Shown: positions 46,008-55,756, counted from the stretch's first letter. The stretch is 64,000 bases of DNA from Motilimonas sp. E26 (GCF_021278025.1 NZ_JAIBHJ010000002.1:255996-319995), one strand, 5' to 3'. Notes: generated by a model from the sequence alone, not told the origin. Numbers and translations are program-made.

Positions 46008-49000
46008 CTACAACCCACAATCCGCAGGCGAGCTGTTATCTCTGGGCCAGCGCGCCGTCGGATTAGCTAAATCCAGCGCAATAAAGTCTAAGCCTTCACT
46101 CATATTCACTGGCGGCAGGTCGGTTTCTAACACATACATTCCCGGCGTCACACTACCCTTGGTTGCGTTAGCTACCGCTTGGCTTGCAGCTAAGTCAGAG
46201 TAACGTAATCCAAACATGTCAAAATACGGCTGCCAGTTTTTTGCGGTCAAATAACTCAAGGCCACCAGCATAAAATCGTTACCCGGTATGCTCGACACAT
46301 TACGACCACCATAAGTGGCATCGCCAGAGTAGGTAAATTGGGCAAAACCTAAGCTGGCTTTTTGCGCATCCCAACTAGCTTGATCGCGCGCGGCATCGGC
46401 AAAAATGCGGCTGTATTGATACATCAAAGTAAACAAGTGAAAACCGTTCTCTAACTGGCTGCCATCACTCAGTACCGCTTTATGGTTTTGCAACGCTAAT
46501 TGAATATAAAACGCCATGCGATAGCCATTGTGAGTGGCGTAAGCATTACTGGCCCATGGCCCTTCAAAACGATCGCCTGAGTCTAACGCGCTACAGCGAC
46601 TACCGAGTACCACGCGATCGCCTTGGCTATTTTTCAGTGCCAATGCGTCAGACATAAACACATAAAACAAGTCTTTATGATTCATGTGACCATCAGTGAT
46701 AATACTGGTTTGCAAATCACGTTGGTAATGGGCGCGCCATTTAACAAAGTAAGGGAAAATATTGTTGGAGTTCTCCCCCGCACGTGAGCCGTATTGCCCC
46801 CAATCATTGCGATCCGCTGCGGCTGCGTATTGCACATTCAACTTGTTGGTTTGCAGGTTATGACCCAGTTCGTGGTTATCACCCCAACCTGTTGGCGAAA
46901 TATTCCAAGATGCATCCCAAGGATTGCCACTACAGCCTGCGCCACAATGGGCGTTTTGGTCATAGTTAGCATGTTGGATCAGCTGTCGTGTATGGAGTGA
47001 AGCATCGACACAAGCATCACGGCCAAATAAGCCGGTACAACTGGCTAACACATTGGTAGATAATGACTCGGCCAAGGTTTTACCTTGCACCTTAAAGCCA
47101 GCTAAGGTGTAAACCGCACCGATGTGATCTTCTTGTACCGATTTTAACAGCGTGGTCACCGCGTCCGCATCCACGCTGCTAGCACCTAAGAATTTATCGC
47201 GACGCATGTGCTGCTCAGCGCCTTCGGTGCGCAAGTCAACATGGGGTATTTCTGTGTTCAACATCAGCTGCGTAAAGCGTGCCACTTGTGCGTCATCACT
47301 AGGGTCTAAAATCGCCGGGTGAAAGCTAATGCCTTGGGCTTTCACATTCACCCTATACGGCGCTTCTCCGCCATTAATATACAAATAAATAGGGCCACCA
47401 TAGGGGCTACTAAAGGTGGTGGTTTCACCTGCCGCCAACGATAAACGAGACTGCTCTAGCTCTAATGGCGAGTAATAATTAGCGCCGCTAAAAACGCGGT
47501 TAGTGTTTGCTCTATGGTAGTTAAGTTTGATCTTTACATTGGCACTATTGCTATCAAGGCGCGTTAAGCTAATGGTTTGCCCGGGCAGCGCATACCACCC
47601 CGTGGTGGTCCATTGACCTTGATAAGGCACTTCAACCCATAGGGTTTGCTCTGCAGTCGCGGGATAAGCATAGTGACTATTGCTACCTTGTTGAACTTGG
47701 CTTTTGTCCACCACAAATTGGCCTAAATCAGGCTGGGCAGCATTTTTAGCACGGGCATAGCTTACCAGCCAATCAGCAAGTAGCGCCTCAGAAAAGGCTT
47801 TTGGCTGCGCCAAGGTAATCGGATAATCAATTTGCTGGCGGTATTTATCTGCTAATAGCAGGGCGGTTTTCAGTACACGATAGCTCGACGCGGAAGTGCC
47901 GTTAAAAACATCTAAACCCCAATCGTCAACAGCGATAGCGCCTGAGCGCAGCCAGTCTGCCGCGTTTTTAAACTCGGCACTGAACGTTGCATCACCACAA
48001 TTGATATAGTTAGTGTTACAACCAGTTACGCTGTCACTGGCAACCTGTCCTTGGCCGTATTTAGTGAATAATGTCGCGACCTTGGTAAGGTCGGCATCTG
48101 CTGCCATCTGCTCACTTGGCAATGCATTCACCACTTGATGCTTAGACCAATAGTTACCACTGGTGTGCAGTGCCATATATCGGTACAAGTCTGCACTCAT
48201 GGCACTGGCTTGGCGGCGATAATTAGCCACCAGCAATGGGATTTTATTACGTTTTGCTAATTCAATGGCTGGCTCAAGGGCGGTGTTACCGCGTTCTTCG
48301 CGGTCAATGTCACTAAGAATAATTAAATCGGGCTGCAGCTGATTAATACAATCCAACAAGGCTTCATAGTCACAAGTATTAGCAGCATTAATCTGATAGC
48401 GATCGGCAAAGTGAGTATCTAACCAACTGCGGATCCGCTCATTATGAGGGAAATACCAGCTGTCAGCGTTAGACGGCACATGGCTGGTAATCACCTTTAA
48501 CTGACCACTAGAAAGATCGCGCGCGGTTAGCCAAGTAAGCAAGTTTTTTAATAACTGGTCGGTTTCGGCATTGGTATTAACCGCAAATAAATTAGCCGCC
48601 ATAGCACTATATCGATGACCATTTTGCTCTCCCGCAACAATCAATCCCGCTTGTGAAGGGTCGCCACCGCCGTTTTGATTGGCGCGCAATACAATGGTGC
48701 TTTGGCTGGGATCAACCACATTAAAAGTGATGCTGTCATGGCTTGGGTTCCAAGTTAGCGGAGCGGTAATTGCCTGAGCAATTTGAGTATCATTAACCGC
48801 TGCAACCTCCTGACTATTTCTTGCTGTAGGCACAATGGCGCCTTGATAAATCTGAGCTAAAAGACTCTGTTGCACTTGTCTAAGCTCAGTAATTTGCTGC
48901 TGAGCAAAGCTAATTAGCTCTGTTTCAGAGGCCAAACGATGATCGCCCCGCTGCAATGCGAGCTCTGGGTTGGAGATAAATTCGGCTTGGATCTGACAAT

Positions 49001-49421
49001 TTTGCACTGCGTTAAACTGATACTGCATCGCAGATAATTGACCACCACAGCCTTGGATATTCAATAGTTGATAGCCCGAGCTTGCTTGAACGCTAACACT
49101 AACACTTTCACCCTGTGATACTTGCAGTTGGGCTGGTGTAATTTGCCCGCCAGTGCTGACGCGAGTGGTAATAGCCACTTGTAGCGTAGGCTCTGTACTC
49201 GGAGCGGCACTCGGAATGATATTTGGTGAAGGGCTCGGCGAAGAGCTTGGAGCGATACTCGGCACGGAACTTGGAATGATACTGGGTTGCCCCCCAGCTC
49301 CGCCATCACTACTGTTGCCCGTATCACTGCCACCCGATCCGCCACCGCATGCTGTTAACCCCAACAGTGCGCCAGTAAGTGCCAATATTTTACCGGTATA
49401 ATTTAGAGCCAAGCCTGCCAC
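46008..49421 (-). CDS. ImpA-like zinc metalloprotease lipoprotein
   Basis: A large surface or periplasmic lipoprotein of about 1137 residues. A signal peptide ends in the lipobox LTAC, followed by a Gly/Ser stretch and a Ser/Pro repeat linker (about 45-80, PSSVPSIAPSSSPSPSP). A central Rossmann-like region (300-450) precedes the gluzincin motif HELGHNLQ (His850, Glu851, His854). Layout and motif fit the ImpA family, which in P. aeruginosa cleaves host mucin-type glycoproteins. The start could be the GTG used here or a TTG three codons later, which has AGGTGG upstream. Confidence 0.85.
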   Translation of the reverse strand: MAGLALNYTGKILALTGALLGLTACGGGSGGSDTGNSSDGGAGGQPSIIPSSVPSIAPSSSPSPSPNIIPSAAPSTEPTLQVAITTRVSTGGQITPAQLQVSQGESVSVSVQASSGYQLLNIQGCGGQLSAMQYQFNAVQNCQIQAEFISNPELALQRGDHRLASETELISFAQQQITELRQVQQSLLAQIYQGAIVPTARNSQEVAAVNDTQIAQAITAPLTWNPSHDSITFNVVDPSQSTIVLRANQNGGGDPSQAGLIVAGEQNGHRYSAMAANLFAVNTNAETDQLLKNLLTWLTARDLSSGQLKVITSHVPSNADSWYFPHNERIRSWLDTHFADRYQINAANTCDYEALLDCINQLQPDLIILSDIDREERGNTALEPAIELAKRNKIPLLVANYRRQASAMSADLYRYMALHTSGNYWSKHQVVNALPSEQMAADADLTKVATLFTKYGQGQVASDSVTGCNTNYINCGDATFSAEFKNAADWLRSGAIAVDDWGLDVFNGTSASSYRVLKTALLLADKYRQQIDYPITLAQPKAFSEALLADWLVSYARAKNAAQPDLGQFVVDKSQVQQGSNSHYAYPATAEQTLWVEVPYQGQWTTTGWYALPGQTISLTRLDSNSANVKIKLNYHRANTNRVFSGANYYSPLELEQSRLSLAAGETTTFSSPYGGPIYLYINGGEAPYRVNVKAQGISFHPAILDPSDDAQVARFTQLMLNTEIPHVDLRTEGAEQHMRRDKFLGASSVDADAVTTLLKSVQEDHIGAVYTLAGFKVQGKTLAESLSTNVLASCTGLFGRDACVDASLHTRQLIQHANYDQNAHCGAGCSGNPWDASWNISPTGWGDNHELGHNLQTNKLNVQYAAAADRNDWGQYGSRAGENSNNIFPYFVKWRAHYQRDLQTSIITDGHMNHKDLFYVFMSDALALKNSQGDRVVLGSRCSALDSGDRFEGPWASNAYATHNGYRMAFYIQLALQNHKAVLSDGSQLENGFHLFTLMYQYSRIFADAARDQASWDAQKASLGFAQFTYSGDATYGGRNVSSIPGNDFMLVALSYLTAKNWQPYFDMFGLRYSDLAASQAVANATKGSVTPGMYVLETDLPPVNMSEGLDFIALDLANPTARWPRDNSSPADCGL

Positions 49422-49579
49422 CTAATACTTTTGCATGAAAGCCGCGACTATAATCTATTAACAGCTTTTTTGTCAGTAAGGATATTTAAAGCTGCAATAT
49501 AAATCACAGATAGATTTTAATATTGTTATGATTTGCAAAATTAGCGTAACAAGTCATCATTCTGCTGCAGATTAAGCCA

Positions 49580-50365
49580 TTACGTACAAAGGCTTATAAT
49601 CAGCCCCATTTCAAACCAAGCTTGCAACGCACTTAGCACTTGCTGCGGGGCTTGTTCTGCGTCGAAAAACTGCATCATCAATTCACATTGCTCAGCGAAA
49701 TTACGACCTTGGATAAAACCCATTAGTAATTCATGTTGAAAAGGTGCGAGGGAGATAAATTCGGTCAACCGAGTATCGCCACGCCATAACAGCCAGTGTC
49801 GAGTAGCACTATAATCAGGCTCTGCGGGCGCGTGCCCAGCTTTAATACTTTGCCAAGCTTCCACCGCATTACTTTGGCAACTGTAAATCTGTACGCTAGG
49901 ATGAAACCGCAACTGACAACGGGGCCAATCTGGCACAGGCAGCTGCTGTAAATCACTAAAGCCAAGACGTTGTGCATCGGGCGCATCAAAAGCATTAAGC
50001 AAGCGGCGCTCAAAGGCAGCAATGTCGGCTAAAATGGGATGCTCAGAAAAAGGCATTTTCTGAGCTAAGAATGTCGGTAAAGCATCGCAAAAATCCCGCA
50101 ATGAGGGCACCGTTGAAGGGTGTTGCTGGATGTAACCGCGCGTCATTTGGTCAAATAAGTCATCACCTAAATAAAGGCCAAGCACTTCGTGGTCAGTTTC
50201 GATGGTTTCGGTTAAACGAATGCGATAGGCATTGCGATAAATCGCCAGCCGCGTATCTACTGTAATTCTGCCTTGCGCAATAACATGTGGCTGAAATGAT
50301 GCCGTTTCACCTGTGTTTAAATAATCCATAAAGGCGTATTGCAACTGGCGTAATGACTCACTCAT
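49580..50365 (-). CDS. bufC: DUF2063 partner protein of a bufferin/HvfC-type RiPP cluster
   Basis: A 261-residue cytoplasmic protein of the DUF2063 (HvfC/BufC) family. The N-terminal helical domain, LRQLQYAFMDYLN and later YRNAYRIRLTETIETDHEVL, is the family hallmark. In related clusters this partner presents the precursor peptide to the DUF692 enzyme. Its start overlaps the DUF692 stop by four bases (ATGA), so the two are made together. It is the last gene of the three-gene cluster. Confidence 0.88.
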   Translation of the reverse strand: MSESLRQLQYAFMDYLNTGETASFQPHVIAQGRITVDTRLAIYRNAYRIRLTETIETDHEVLGLYLGDDLFDQMTRGYIQQHPSTVPSLRDFCDALPTFLAQKMPFSEHPILADIAAFERRLLNAFDAPDAQRLGFSDLQQLPVPDWPRCQLRFHPSVQIYSCQSNAVEAWQSIKAGHAPAEPDYSATRHWLLWRGDTRLTEFISLAPFQHELLMGFIQGRNFAEQCELMMQFFDAEQAPQQVLSALQAWFEMGLIISLCT

Positions 50366-51252
50366 GTCGTTTGTCCTTGCGCTAAGACTGCGGCCTCAAA
50401 GGTGCGATTCACTAAATGGGGAAATTGTTTAGCGGCCAACATTGCTGCTTGCTGCAGCTCTTGCTGCAGTGCTGGAAATTCGGGAATATTGCCATCGCGT
50501 TCAATCATGGTGCTGACTAGACCAAAACGCTGCAGCGCTTGTTGATACAACTGCCAAACCGGTTCTACTACGTCCTGATCGTGGGTATCAATCACATAGT
50601 CGCCGTAGTCGCTATGACCCGCGAGATGAAATTGCTGTACTCGCTTAGGGTTGATCTTGCTTAGGTATTCGAGGGGATCAAAGCCATGATTGCGGGCGCT
50701 AACGTAAATATTATTTATATCGAGCAAAATCAAACAATCGGCTTGCTCGGCTAACGCGTTTAAAAAATCCCACTCATCCATGGTCGAATCTTGATACGAC
50801 AAATAACTTGATACGTTTTCCAGTAAAATACGCCGCCCGAGAAAGTCTTGCACTTGCCCAACTCGCGCTGCGACATGGTTAATGGTGTCTTGCGTGTAAG
50901 GCAACGGCAATAAATCATGGCTGTTTTGACCGTGCACTGAAGTCCAACATAAGTGATCGGAAATCCATTTTGGCTGCACTTCATTAGCGAGTTTTTTCAG
51001 TGCTTTAAGATAATCCATGTTCAGCGGGTCAGTGCCGCCAATGGACATAGACACGCCATGCATTACCAAGGGATATTGCTCGGCAATGGCATGTAAATAA
51101 TATTTCGGTTTGCCACCCGCCACCATAAAGTTTTCTGATAACACTTCAAACCAATCCACCTGTGGCTGATGCTGTAACACATGCTCAAAGTGGGCTGTGC
51201 GCAAGCCTAAACCAAAACCGAGAAAGTCGTGGGTGAGCTGATCGTTTATCAT
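50362..51252 (-). CDS. bufB: DUF692 multinuclear iron-dependent oxidase (BufB/HvfB)
   Basis: A TIM-barrel iron enzyme of about 296 residues that modifies cysteines of a precursor peptide. Likely metal-ligand segments are visible in order: HGVSMSIGG, WISDHLCW, LENVSSYL, LLDINNIYVSARNHG and FHLAGHSDYG. In bufferin and HvfB-type systems it converts Cys to thiooxazole-type groups. I use the ATG at 51252 with AGGAA upstream rather than the longer frame to 51318. It lies 102 bases after the precursor gene. Confidence 0.92.
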   Translation of the reverse strand: MINDQLTHDFLGFGLGLRTAHFEHVLQHQPQVDWFEVLSENFMVAGGKPKYYLHAIAEQYPLVMHGVSMSIGGTDPLNMDYLKALKKLANEVQPKWISDHLCWTSVHGQNSHDLLPLPYTQDTINHVAARVGQVQDFLGRRILLENVSSYLSYQDSTMDEWDFLNALAEQADCLILLDINNIYVSARNHGFDPLEYLSKINPKRVQQFHLAGHSDYGDYVIDTHDQDVVEPVWQLYQQALQRFGLVSTMIERDGNIPEFPALQQELQQAAMLAAKQFPHLVNRTFEAAVLAQGQTT

Positions 51253-51354
51253 ATTATTCCTAATAGGTGGATATACCAGATTTGCTTGCCTTCGTATCGT
51301 GTCGATGACCAAAGGCAAGCTGTATCGAGTACTATGCCTGCTATGAGTTTAGAG

Positions 51355-51810
51355 TTAAGCGCTGGTTTTACCGCCGATATCAGTGCACGATTTAGCTGGC
51401 GTATTTACAAAACCTTGGCCTTTACAGCTGGCATGACCGGCACAGGCATTGTCAGCAGTTTTACAATCATTGTGGCCCTTACAGGTATTCACGCCATAAC
51501 ATTGTACTAATTCCGCTTTAGTTGTTTCACCTTTCCAGTCATCTTTAACGTCACCGCCAACGTCACCACAGGCCTTACTTGGCATAGCCACAAAACCTTG
51601 GCCTTTACAGCTAGCTTTACCAGCACAGGCATTATCTGCGGTTTTACAATCATTGTGGCCACCACATACATTCACACCGTAACAATGTACCAAGTCTGTT
51701 GAGTTAGTCGCTGCTTTCTCTGTACTGCCGGCATGAGCCAGTTGTGACATACCAGCCATTGCCATCGCAAGAGCGGCACCAGTAAAGACATTTTGTGCTG
51801 TTTTGTTCAT
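51355..51810 (-). CDS. bufA: Two-module BufA2-like bufferin precursor (RiPP metallophore)
   Basis: A 151-residue exported Cys-rich protein. A signal peptide (about 1-28, [11 protein letters not shown]) precedes two tandem modules at 43-86 and 104-147 that are identical at 35 of 44 positions. Each has six Cys in the same spacing, with [18 protein letters not shown] and SCKGQGF. The start ATG has GAGGA upstream; the longer frame is not supported. The DUF692 and DUF2063 genes follow, so modified Cys and copper binding are expected from the family, but not shown here. Confidence 0.88.
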   Translation of the reverse strand: MNKTAQNVFTGAALAMAMAGMSQLAHAGSTEKAATNSTDLVHCYGVNVCGGHNDCKTADNACAGKASCKGQGFVAMPSKACGDVGGDVKDDWKGETTKAELVQCYGVNTCKGHNDCKTADNACAGHASCKGQGFVNTPAKSCTDIGGKTSA

Positions 51811-52174
51811 GGTTTGTTCCTCGTTAACCATACTTGGCTTACCTTGTAGGCGACCTTTGTACAGTCTAAGTTAACTATCAATTAATTGAGGTTATGCGTA
51901 TCTCACTCCATCACAAGCAACAAAATAGATACTTAACCCTAACACCCCTGCAACATACAGGTTGATTAGATAGACCTTAGGCCATAAGAAAAACTTTCGT
52001 GTAAAAATAAATAGTTTATAAATGTGAGTTGCAAAATAGACTGCTAAATTTAACTATGGGTCAACAGCCTATTTCCATGCTGCTGATATCACTAATTTAT
52101 TTACTCTATAATTGAAACTATGACGGCCAGTGTTTTATGGTAAATGTCTTCTAGCCAATCTCGCGAGGAAAATG
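51811..52174. other. Divergent intergenic region upstream of the bufferin cluster
   Basis: Holds the promoters of the bufferin cluster (minus) and the HDOD gene (plus). It is AT-rich. I see no clear CueR dyad, sigma-factor box or hairpin, and no RNA gene, so regulation of the cluster cannot be read from it. Confidence 0.4.
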
Positions 52175-53005
52175 ATGGCGACTAACCTGAGCAGTAAAGA
52201 AAAACGCGTTTTGTCCGAGCTGATTATCCCGCCCCAGCCTGATACATTACTCAAGTTGTTAGAGGAGGCCGATAAAAAAGAGCCGAAAATTGACATTCTC
52301 GCCGAGCTCATTGCGTCAGATATGGCGATGTCCAGTGTGATATTGCAGCTAGTCAACTCTGCCGAATACATGCTCTATAAAAAGGTAACATCTGTACATA
52401 AAGCGGTGCTGATGCTCGGCTTGGCTCGCACCATTCCATTAGTCAAAGCGATAGCACTAAAAAACGCCTTTGAACAAAGCCCCGCATTAGTGAACTTTTG
52501 GCAACAAATAAATCAGCTTGGTTTAGCCAGCATCCGCGTAGCTAAACAACTAAAAAAACCGCAGCTAGCTGAAACAGCTTATATGTTAAGTTTATTTCAC
52601 ATGGCAGGGATCCCCGTCATGATCGTGTCGTTTGATAACTACGAAACCGACATGCTACCTCGGGCAAAACAAGATGGTTGGTATCACTTATTAAAGCCAG
52701 AGAAGGACTATTATGGCTCGTGCCACCCGACAATTGCAGCCATGTTGGCGCAACGCTGGCAATTGCCCAAGCAGCTAATTGAAATTATTTACCATCAATA
52801 TGATTTAGCAGAGTTAACGCGCTCTAAATACGTTAATACCATTGGTCTAGATTTAATTTCAATTATCAAGATTGCACGGCGCGCGTGTTTGCCTGAAGGT
52901 GAAGATGAGTGGCAAGGGTGCGAACAAATCATACTGGATCAGCTGCAGCTAGACCAAGAGCAGCTCAATGACATATTCAATGAGTTAAGGCCCAATAAAT
53001 CCTAA
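52175..53005 (+). CDS. HDOD domain protein
   Basis: A 276-residue cytoplasmic protein. The HDOD region spans most of it, with IPPQPDTLLKLLEEADKKEP, LIASDMAMSSVILQLVNSAE and HKAVLMLGLARTIPLVKAIA. HDOD proteins are signalling modules often tied to motility or biofilm control. The frame opens at 52130 but the GAGGA site fits the second of two ATGs at 52175. It is divergent from the bufferin cluster. A dispersed repeat follows. Confidence 0.85.
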   Translation: MATNLSSKEKRVLSELIIPPQPDTLLKLLEEADKKEPKIDILAELIASDMAMSSVILQLVNSAEYMLYKKVTSVHKAVLMLGLARTIPLVKAIALKNAFEQSPALVNFWQQINQLGLASIRVAKQLKKPQLAETAYMLSLFHMAGIPVMIVSFDNYETDMLPRAKQDGWYHLLKPEKDYYGSCHPTIAAMLAQRWQLPKQLIEIIYHQYDLAELTRSKYVNTIGLDLISIIKIARRACLPEGEDEWQGCEQIILDQLQLDQEQLNDIFNELRPNKS

Positions 53006-53017
53006 CCAATCAAGTTA

Positions 53018-53132
53018 TGGATAAGCGAAATAGTACGAATAGGCCGAACTTAGAATGAAGCGAAAGTATGCTTTGCCCGAAAAAAGCTGTGAATAGTCCC
53101 TGAAAACGAAATTTTACGGTAAAACATACTTT
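53018..53132 (-). repeat. Dispersed palindromic repeat, copy B (inverted relative to copy A)
   Basis: Reads on the minus strand AAAGTATGTTTTACCGTAAA, ATTTCGTTTTCAGGGA, TATTCACAG, GCAAAGCATACTTTCGCTT and ends TATTTCGCTTATCC, sharing these blocks with copy A at 22890-22994. Its core arms AAAGTATG / CATACTTT (53063-53132) form an imperfect palindrome. It occupies most of the gap between the HDOD gene and the methyltransferase-like gene. Confidence 0.8.
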
Positions 53133-53164
53133 CAATTTGAATGCTTGGTTTAAAAGAATTGAGG

Positions 53165-54013
53165 TTATTCATTTACCTCTGCTTCAAATAACCCTAAATC
53201 TTCCAACCAGCGCTGGTGAAATCCTTGCATTTTTAGATGACGCTTAGAAGCGTGATGATCGCGTTGCTCTTGCTGCGAATGAAAAGGGCCCGCCTGACAA
53301 AGTTCACAATAAGGCAAATCCGTTTCAATCTCTGGCGCGTTAGCCTGTAATGATATAGCTAACGCAGCAGGAATCGCTTCGAGACATAGATCAAGCTGCC
53401 ACACATAAGTGAAACTTGCGGTATCGCGCACAAACTTATCTCGATCCACATTGCGCATTTGATAACCGGGAAACTGCTCGAATGAAAACGGCATTTTACC
53501 CAAAAACTGTAAATCGGTTTTAAGGTGCAAGCTATGCTCAATATCCCACTCACTATAAGGCTTAACCTCTTTTGAGCTGATATAGATAAGGCCTGCGCCA
53601 TCAGGGTTAAGGCCAAATTTCTGGGAATGTAATAAAAACTGATGCAATAAACGGCGATTACGTAAGTTACTGTCGATCCTACCGTGGGCTTCAAATTCTG
53701 CTTTGGAGGTAAAACCCGGCACTAAAGGAAATTGAAAAATAATTAAATCAAATTGTTGATGATTTGCGGCCAAGGTTTGCCATTGTTGCGGGTCTGTCAC
53801 GTCAAATTCGGTTAATACTTGAACCGGAAAAGATGTTTGTGCCTGAAGTAATTGCAGTCGATATTGCTCACCATACTTACTAGCAAGCGTGGCCACACTG
53901 TCGTAAATAGTCGCGCACAAATAGCGAGGAGGGAAACGCTCTGCTAACGCTGCCGAAAATGAAAAATCACCATCACCTACCACTAAAACCCGCCAACTAG
54001 GATCGAGAAACAT
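53165..54013 (-). CDS. BMT5-like Rossmann methyltransferase-fold protein with zinc finger
   Basis: A 282-residue protein. The N-terminal WRVLVVGDGDFSFSAALAER (motif GDGDFSFS at 13-20) is the hallmark of the DUF2431/BMT5-like fold, a Rossmann domain found in eukaryotic 25S rRNA uridine methyltransferases. The C-terminus carries a C2H2-type finger, Cys236-x2-Cys239-x13-His253-x5-His259, near the matrin/U1 spacing. RNA modification or binding is inferred. It is a single gene with a weak connection to the che operon upstream. Confidence 0.82.
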   Translation of the reverse strand: MFLDPSWRVLVVGDGDFSFSAALAERFPPRYLCATIYDSVATLASKYGEQYRLQLLQAQTSFPVQVLTEFDVTDPQQWQTLAANHQQFDLIIFQFPLVPGFTSKAEFEAHGRIDSNLRNRRLLHQFLLHSQKFGLNPDGAGLIYISSKEVKPYSEWDIEHSLHLKTDLQFLGKMPFSFEQFPGYQMRNVDRDKFVRDTASFTYVWQLDLCLEAIPAALAISLQANAPEIETDLPYCELCQAGPFHSQQEQRDHHASKRHLKMQGFHQRWLEDLGLFEAEVNE

Positions 54014-54090
54014 AACGCGCCTTTGACAATGAAAACAAGCATATTACAAAGGTGCTAAAAAGGAGGCAAGTTTAGTGATTATGAGCCAGC

Positions 54091-55143
54091 TTAAACTCGA
54101 TACTCGGTGCCTAAGTGATTCATGCTTTTGACTATTTGAGCGGGTATATTTTGTAATCCTAAAATCATTTGCACGCCCCCCATTTCAATGGCTGCCTTGG
54201 GCATACCAAAAATAACTGAGCTAGCTTCATCTTGCGCTATGGTTATGCCACCCGCTTGAGCAATTTCTAACATACCGGCGGCGCCGTCTTTGCCCATTCC
54301 CGTTAAAATCACACCTAGTGCATTTTGTCCGACCGCTCTTGCGACCGATTTCAGCATCACATCCACCGAGGGCTTATGACCACTTATTCGCTCACCATCA
54401 TCAAACTTTATTCGATAATCCGCGCCGCTGCGTATCACTAATAAATGTAAATCACCCTTCGCCAAATATGCACAGCCAGGAAGTAAACGCTCACCATCTT
54501 GCGCTTCTTTCACAGATATTGCGCAGTGTGTATCTAAACGTTCGGCAAACGTTTTAGTAAAGCCCGGAGGCATATGCTGAGTAATCACTATCGCAGGACT
54601 GTCTACTGGCATTTCAGATAACAGGGATTTTAATGCTTCGGTTCCCCCTGTAGAGGCGCCTATGGCAATGACTTTTTCCGTGGTTTTAAATTTGAAGGTG
54701 TAAGCACTTGGACTTAGTGTAGGTGGCCGTCGCTGTAATTTTGCACTCGCCACGGAGCGAATTTTGGCTACGATTTCACTACGATAATCTTCAATTCCTT
54801 TAGCTATATCTAGCTTAGGCTTGGGAAAAAAATCCACAGCACCTAACTCTAATGCTTTAAGTGTTACATCTGCACCTTGCTCGGTTAAGCTTGACACCAT
54901 TAACACGGGAGTTGGTCTGGCTTTCATCAGGCGATCTAAAAAAGTTAATCCATCCACTTTAGGCATTTCGACATCGAGGGTGATGACATCAGGACTATGA
55001 GTATTCACCATGTCTTTCGCGATGTAAGCATCGGGCGCAACCCCAACCAGTAAAAAGTCAGGCTCCGAGCGTACAATTTCACCTAACAAGCTACGAATTA
55101 AAGCTGAATCATCAACTACTAATACTTTTATTTTTTCAGTCAT
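54091..55143 (-). CDS. cheB: Protein-glutamate methylesterase/glutamine deamidase CheB
   Basis: Adaptation enzyme of about 350 residues that removes methyl groups from MCPs when phosphorylated by CheA. It has an N-terminal receiver with phosphoacceptor Asp57 (ITLDVEMPK) and a C-terminal esterase domain with Ser in AIGASTGGTEAL, His in TQHMPPGF and Asp in GMGKDGA. The ATG at 55143 overlaps the cheD end by 8 bases. It is the last gene of the che operon. The receptor in this operon carries a C-terminal pentapeptide that can tether CheB. Confidence 0.95.
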   Translation of the reverse strand: MTEKIKVLVVDDSALIRSLLGEIVRSEPDFLLVGVAPDAYIAKDMVNTHSPDVITLDVEMPKVDGLTFLDRLMKARPTPVLMVSSLTEQGADVTLKALELGAVDFFPKPKLDIAKGIEDYRSEIVAKIRSVASAKLQRRPPTLSPSAYTFKFKTTEKVIAIGASTGGTEALKSLLSEMPVDSPAIVITQHMPPGFTKTFAERLDTHCAISVKEAQDGERLLPGCAYLAKGDLHLLVIRSGADYRIKFDDGERISGHKPSVDVMLKSVARAVGQNALGVILTGMGKDGAAGMLEIAQAGGITIAQDEASSVIFGMPKAAIEMGGVQMILGLQNIPAQIVKSMNHLGTEYRV

Positions 55144-55756
55144 TAAACAGCTCCACTTCCCCACTTTCAGGCTGAGTACGTAATTTCAATCGGTACTCAC
55201 TTTCACGATCAATAATGGTGCTATTGTGTAAGTTTTTAATCTTACGAACCATCACCCGACCAGTGTCAGGAAAAAAGTAAACCTTACGCGGGTATATATC
55301 GAGCAAGTCACTGGCAATAATAGGGATCTGTTCGGTATTCAGATAATCTTGCACAAATTCAACGTTTCGCTCGCCAACATTAACTGTCATAAACCCTTTC
55401 AGCACATTACCACCACCAAACACCTTGGCTTCGAGGCGCTCTTTTTTTGCTCCTAACTTTAATAGATGGTTGATCAATATTTCCATGGCATAAATGCCAT
55501 AACGACCCGACTCTGATAACACACTATCTTGCTGGCTGTTATCTTGTGGTAGTAAAAAATGATTCATCCCTGCAATACCTAACAGTGGGTCGCGCAAACA
55601 CACCGAAACACACGAGCCCAACACTGTGACAATCAAGGTATTATGCTTAGTCGCAAAGTATTCACCAGGTAGTATTTTGACGGCATCACAATCAAAATGC
55701 CGATCATAATATCGGTTTGGTGCCAAGTGTGAATTATTAACGTCAAATGTAAACAA
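55136..55756 (-). CDS. cheD: Chemoreceptor glutamine deamidase CheD
   Basis: A 206-residue enzyme that deamidates receptor glutamines and can modulate CheC/CheX-type phosphatases. The catalytic Cys49 (TVLGSCVSVCL) and His66 (GIAGMNHFLLP) are 17 residues apart, as in T. maritima CheD. It lies 2 bases after cheR and overlaps cheB. No CheC is in this operon, although a CheX-like protein is encoded at 13758-14234. Confidence 0.93.
   Translation of the reverse strand: MFTFDVNNSHLAPNRYYDRHFDCDAVKILPGEYFATKHNTLIVTVLGSCVSVCLRDPLLGIAGMNHFLLPQDNSQQDSVLSESGRYGIYAMEILINHLLKLGAKKERLEAKVFGGGNVLKGFMTVNVGERNVEFVQDYLNTEQIPIIASDLLDIYPRKVYFFPDTGRVMVRKIKNLHNSTIIDRESEYRLKLRTQPESGEVELFND

Noticed and set aside
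49195..49290. Repeats in the Ser/Pro linker of the ImpA-like gene considered as a DNA repeat
   Set aside because: They encode a normal low-complexity lipoprotein spacer and are explained by the protein.
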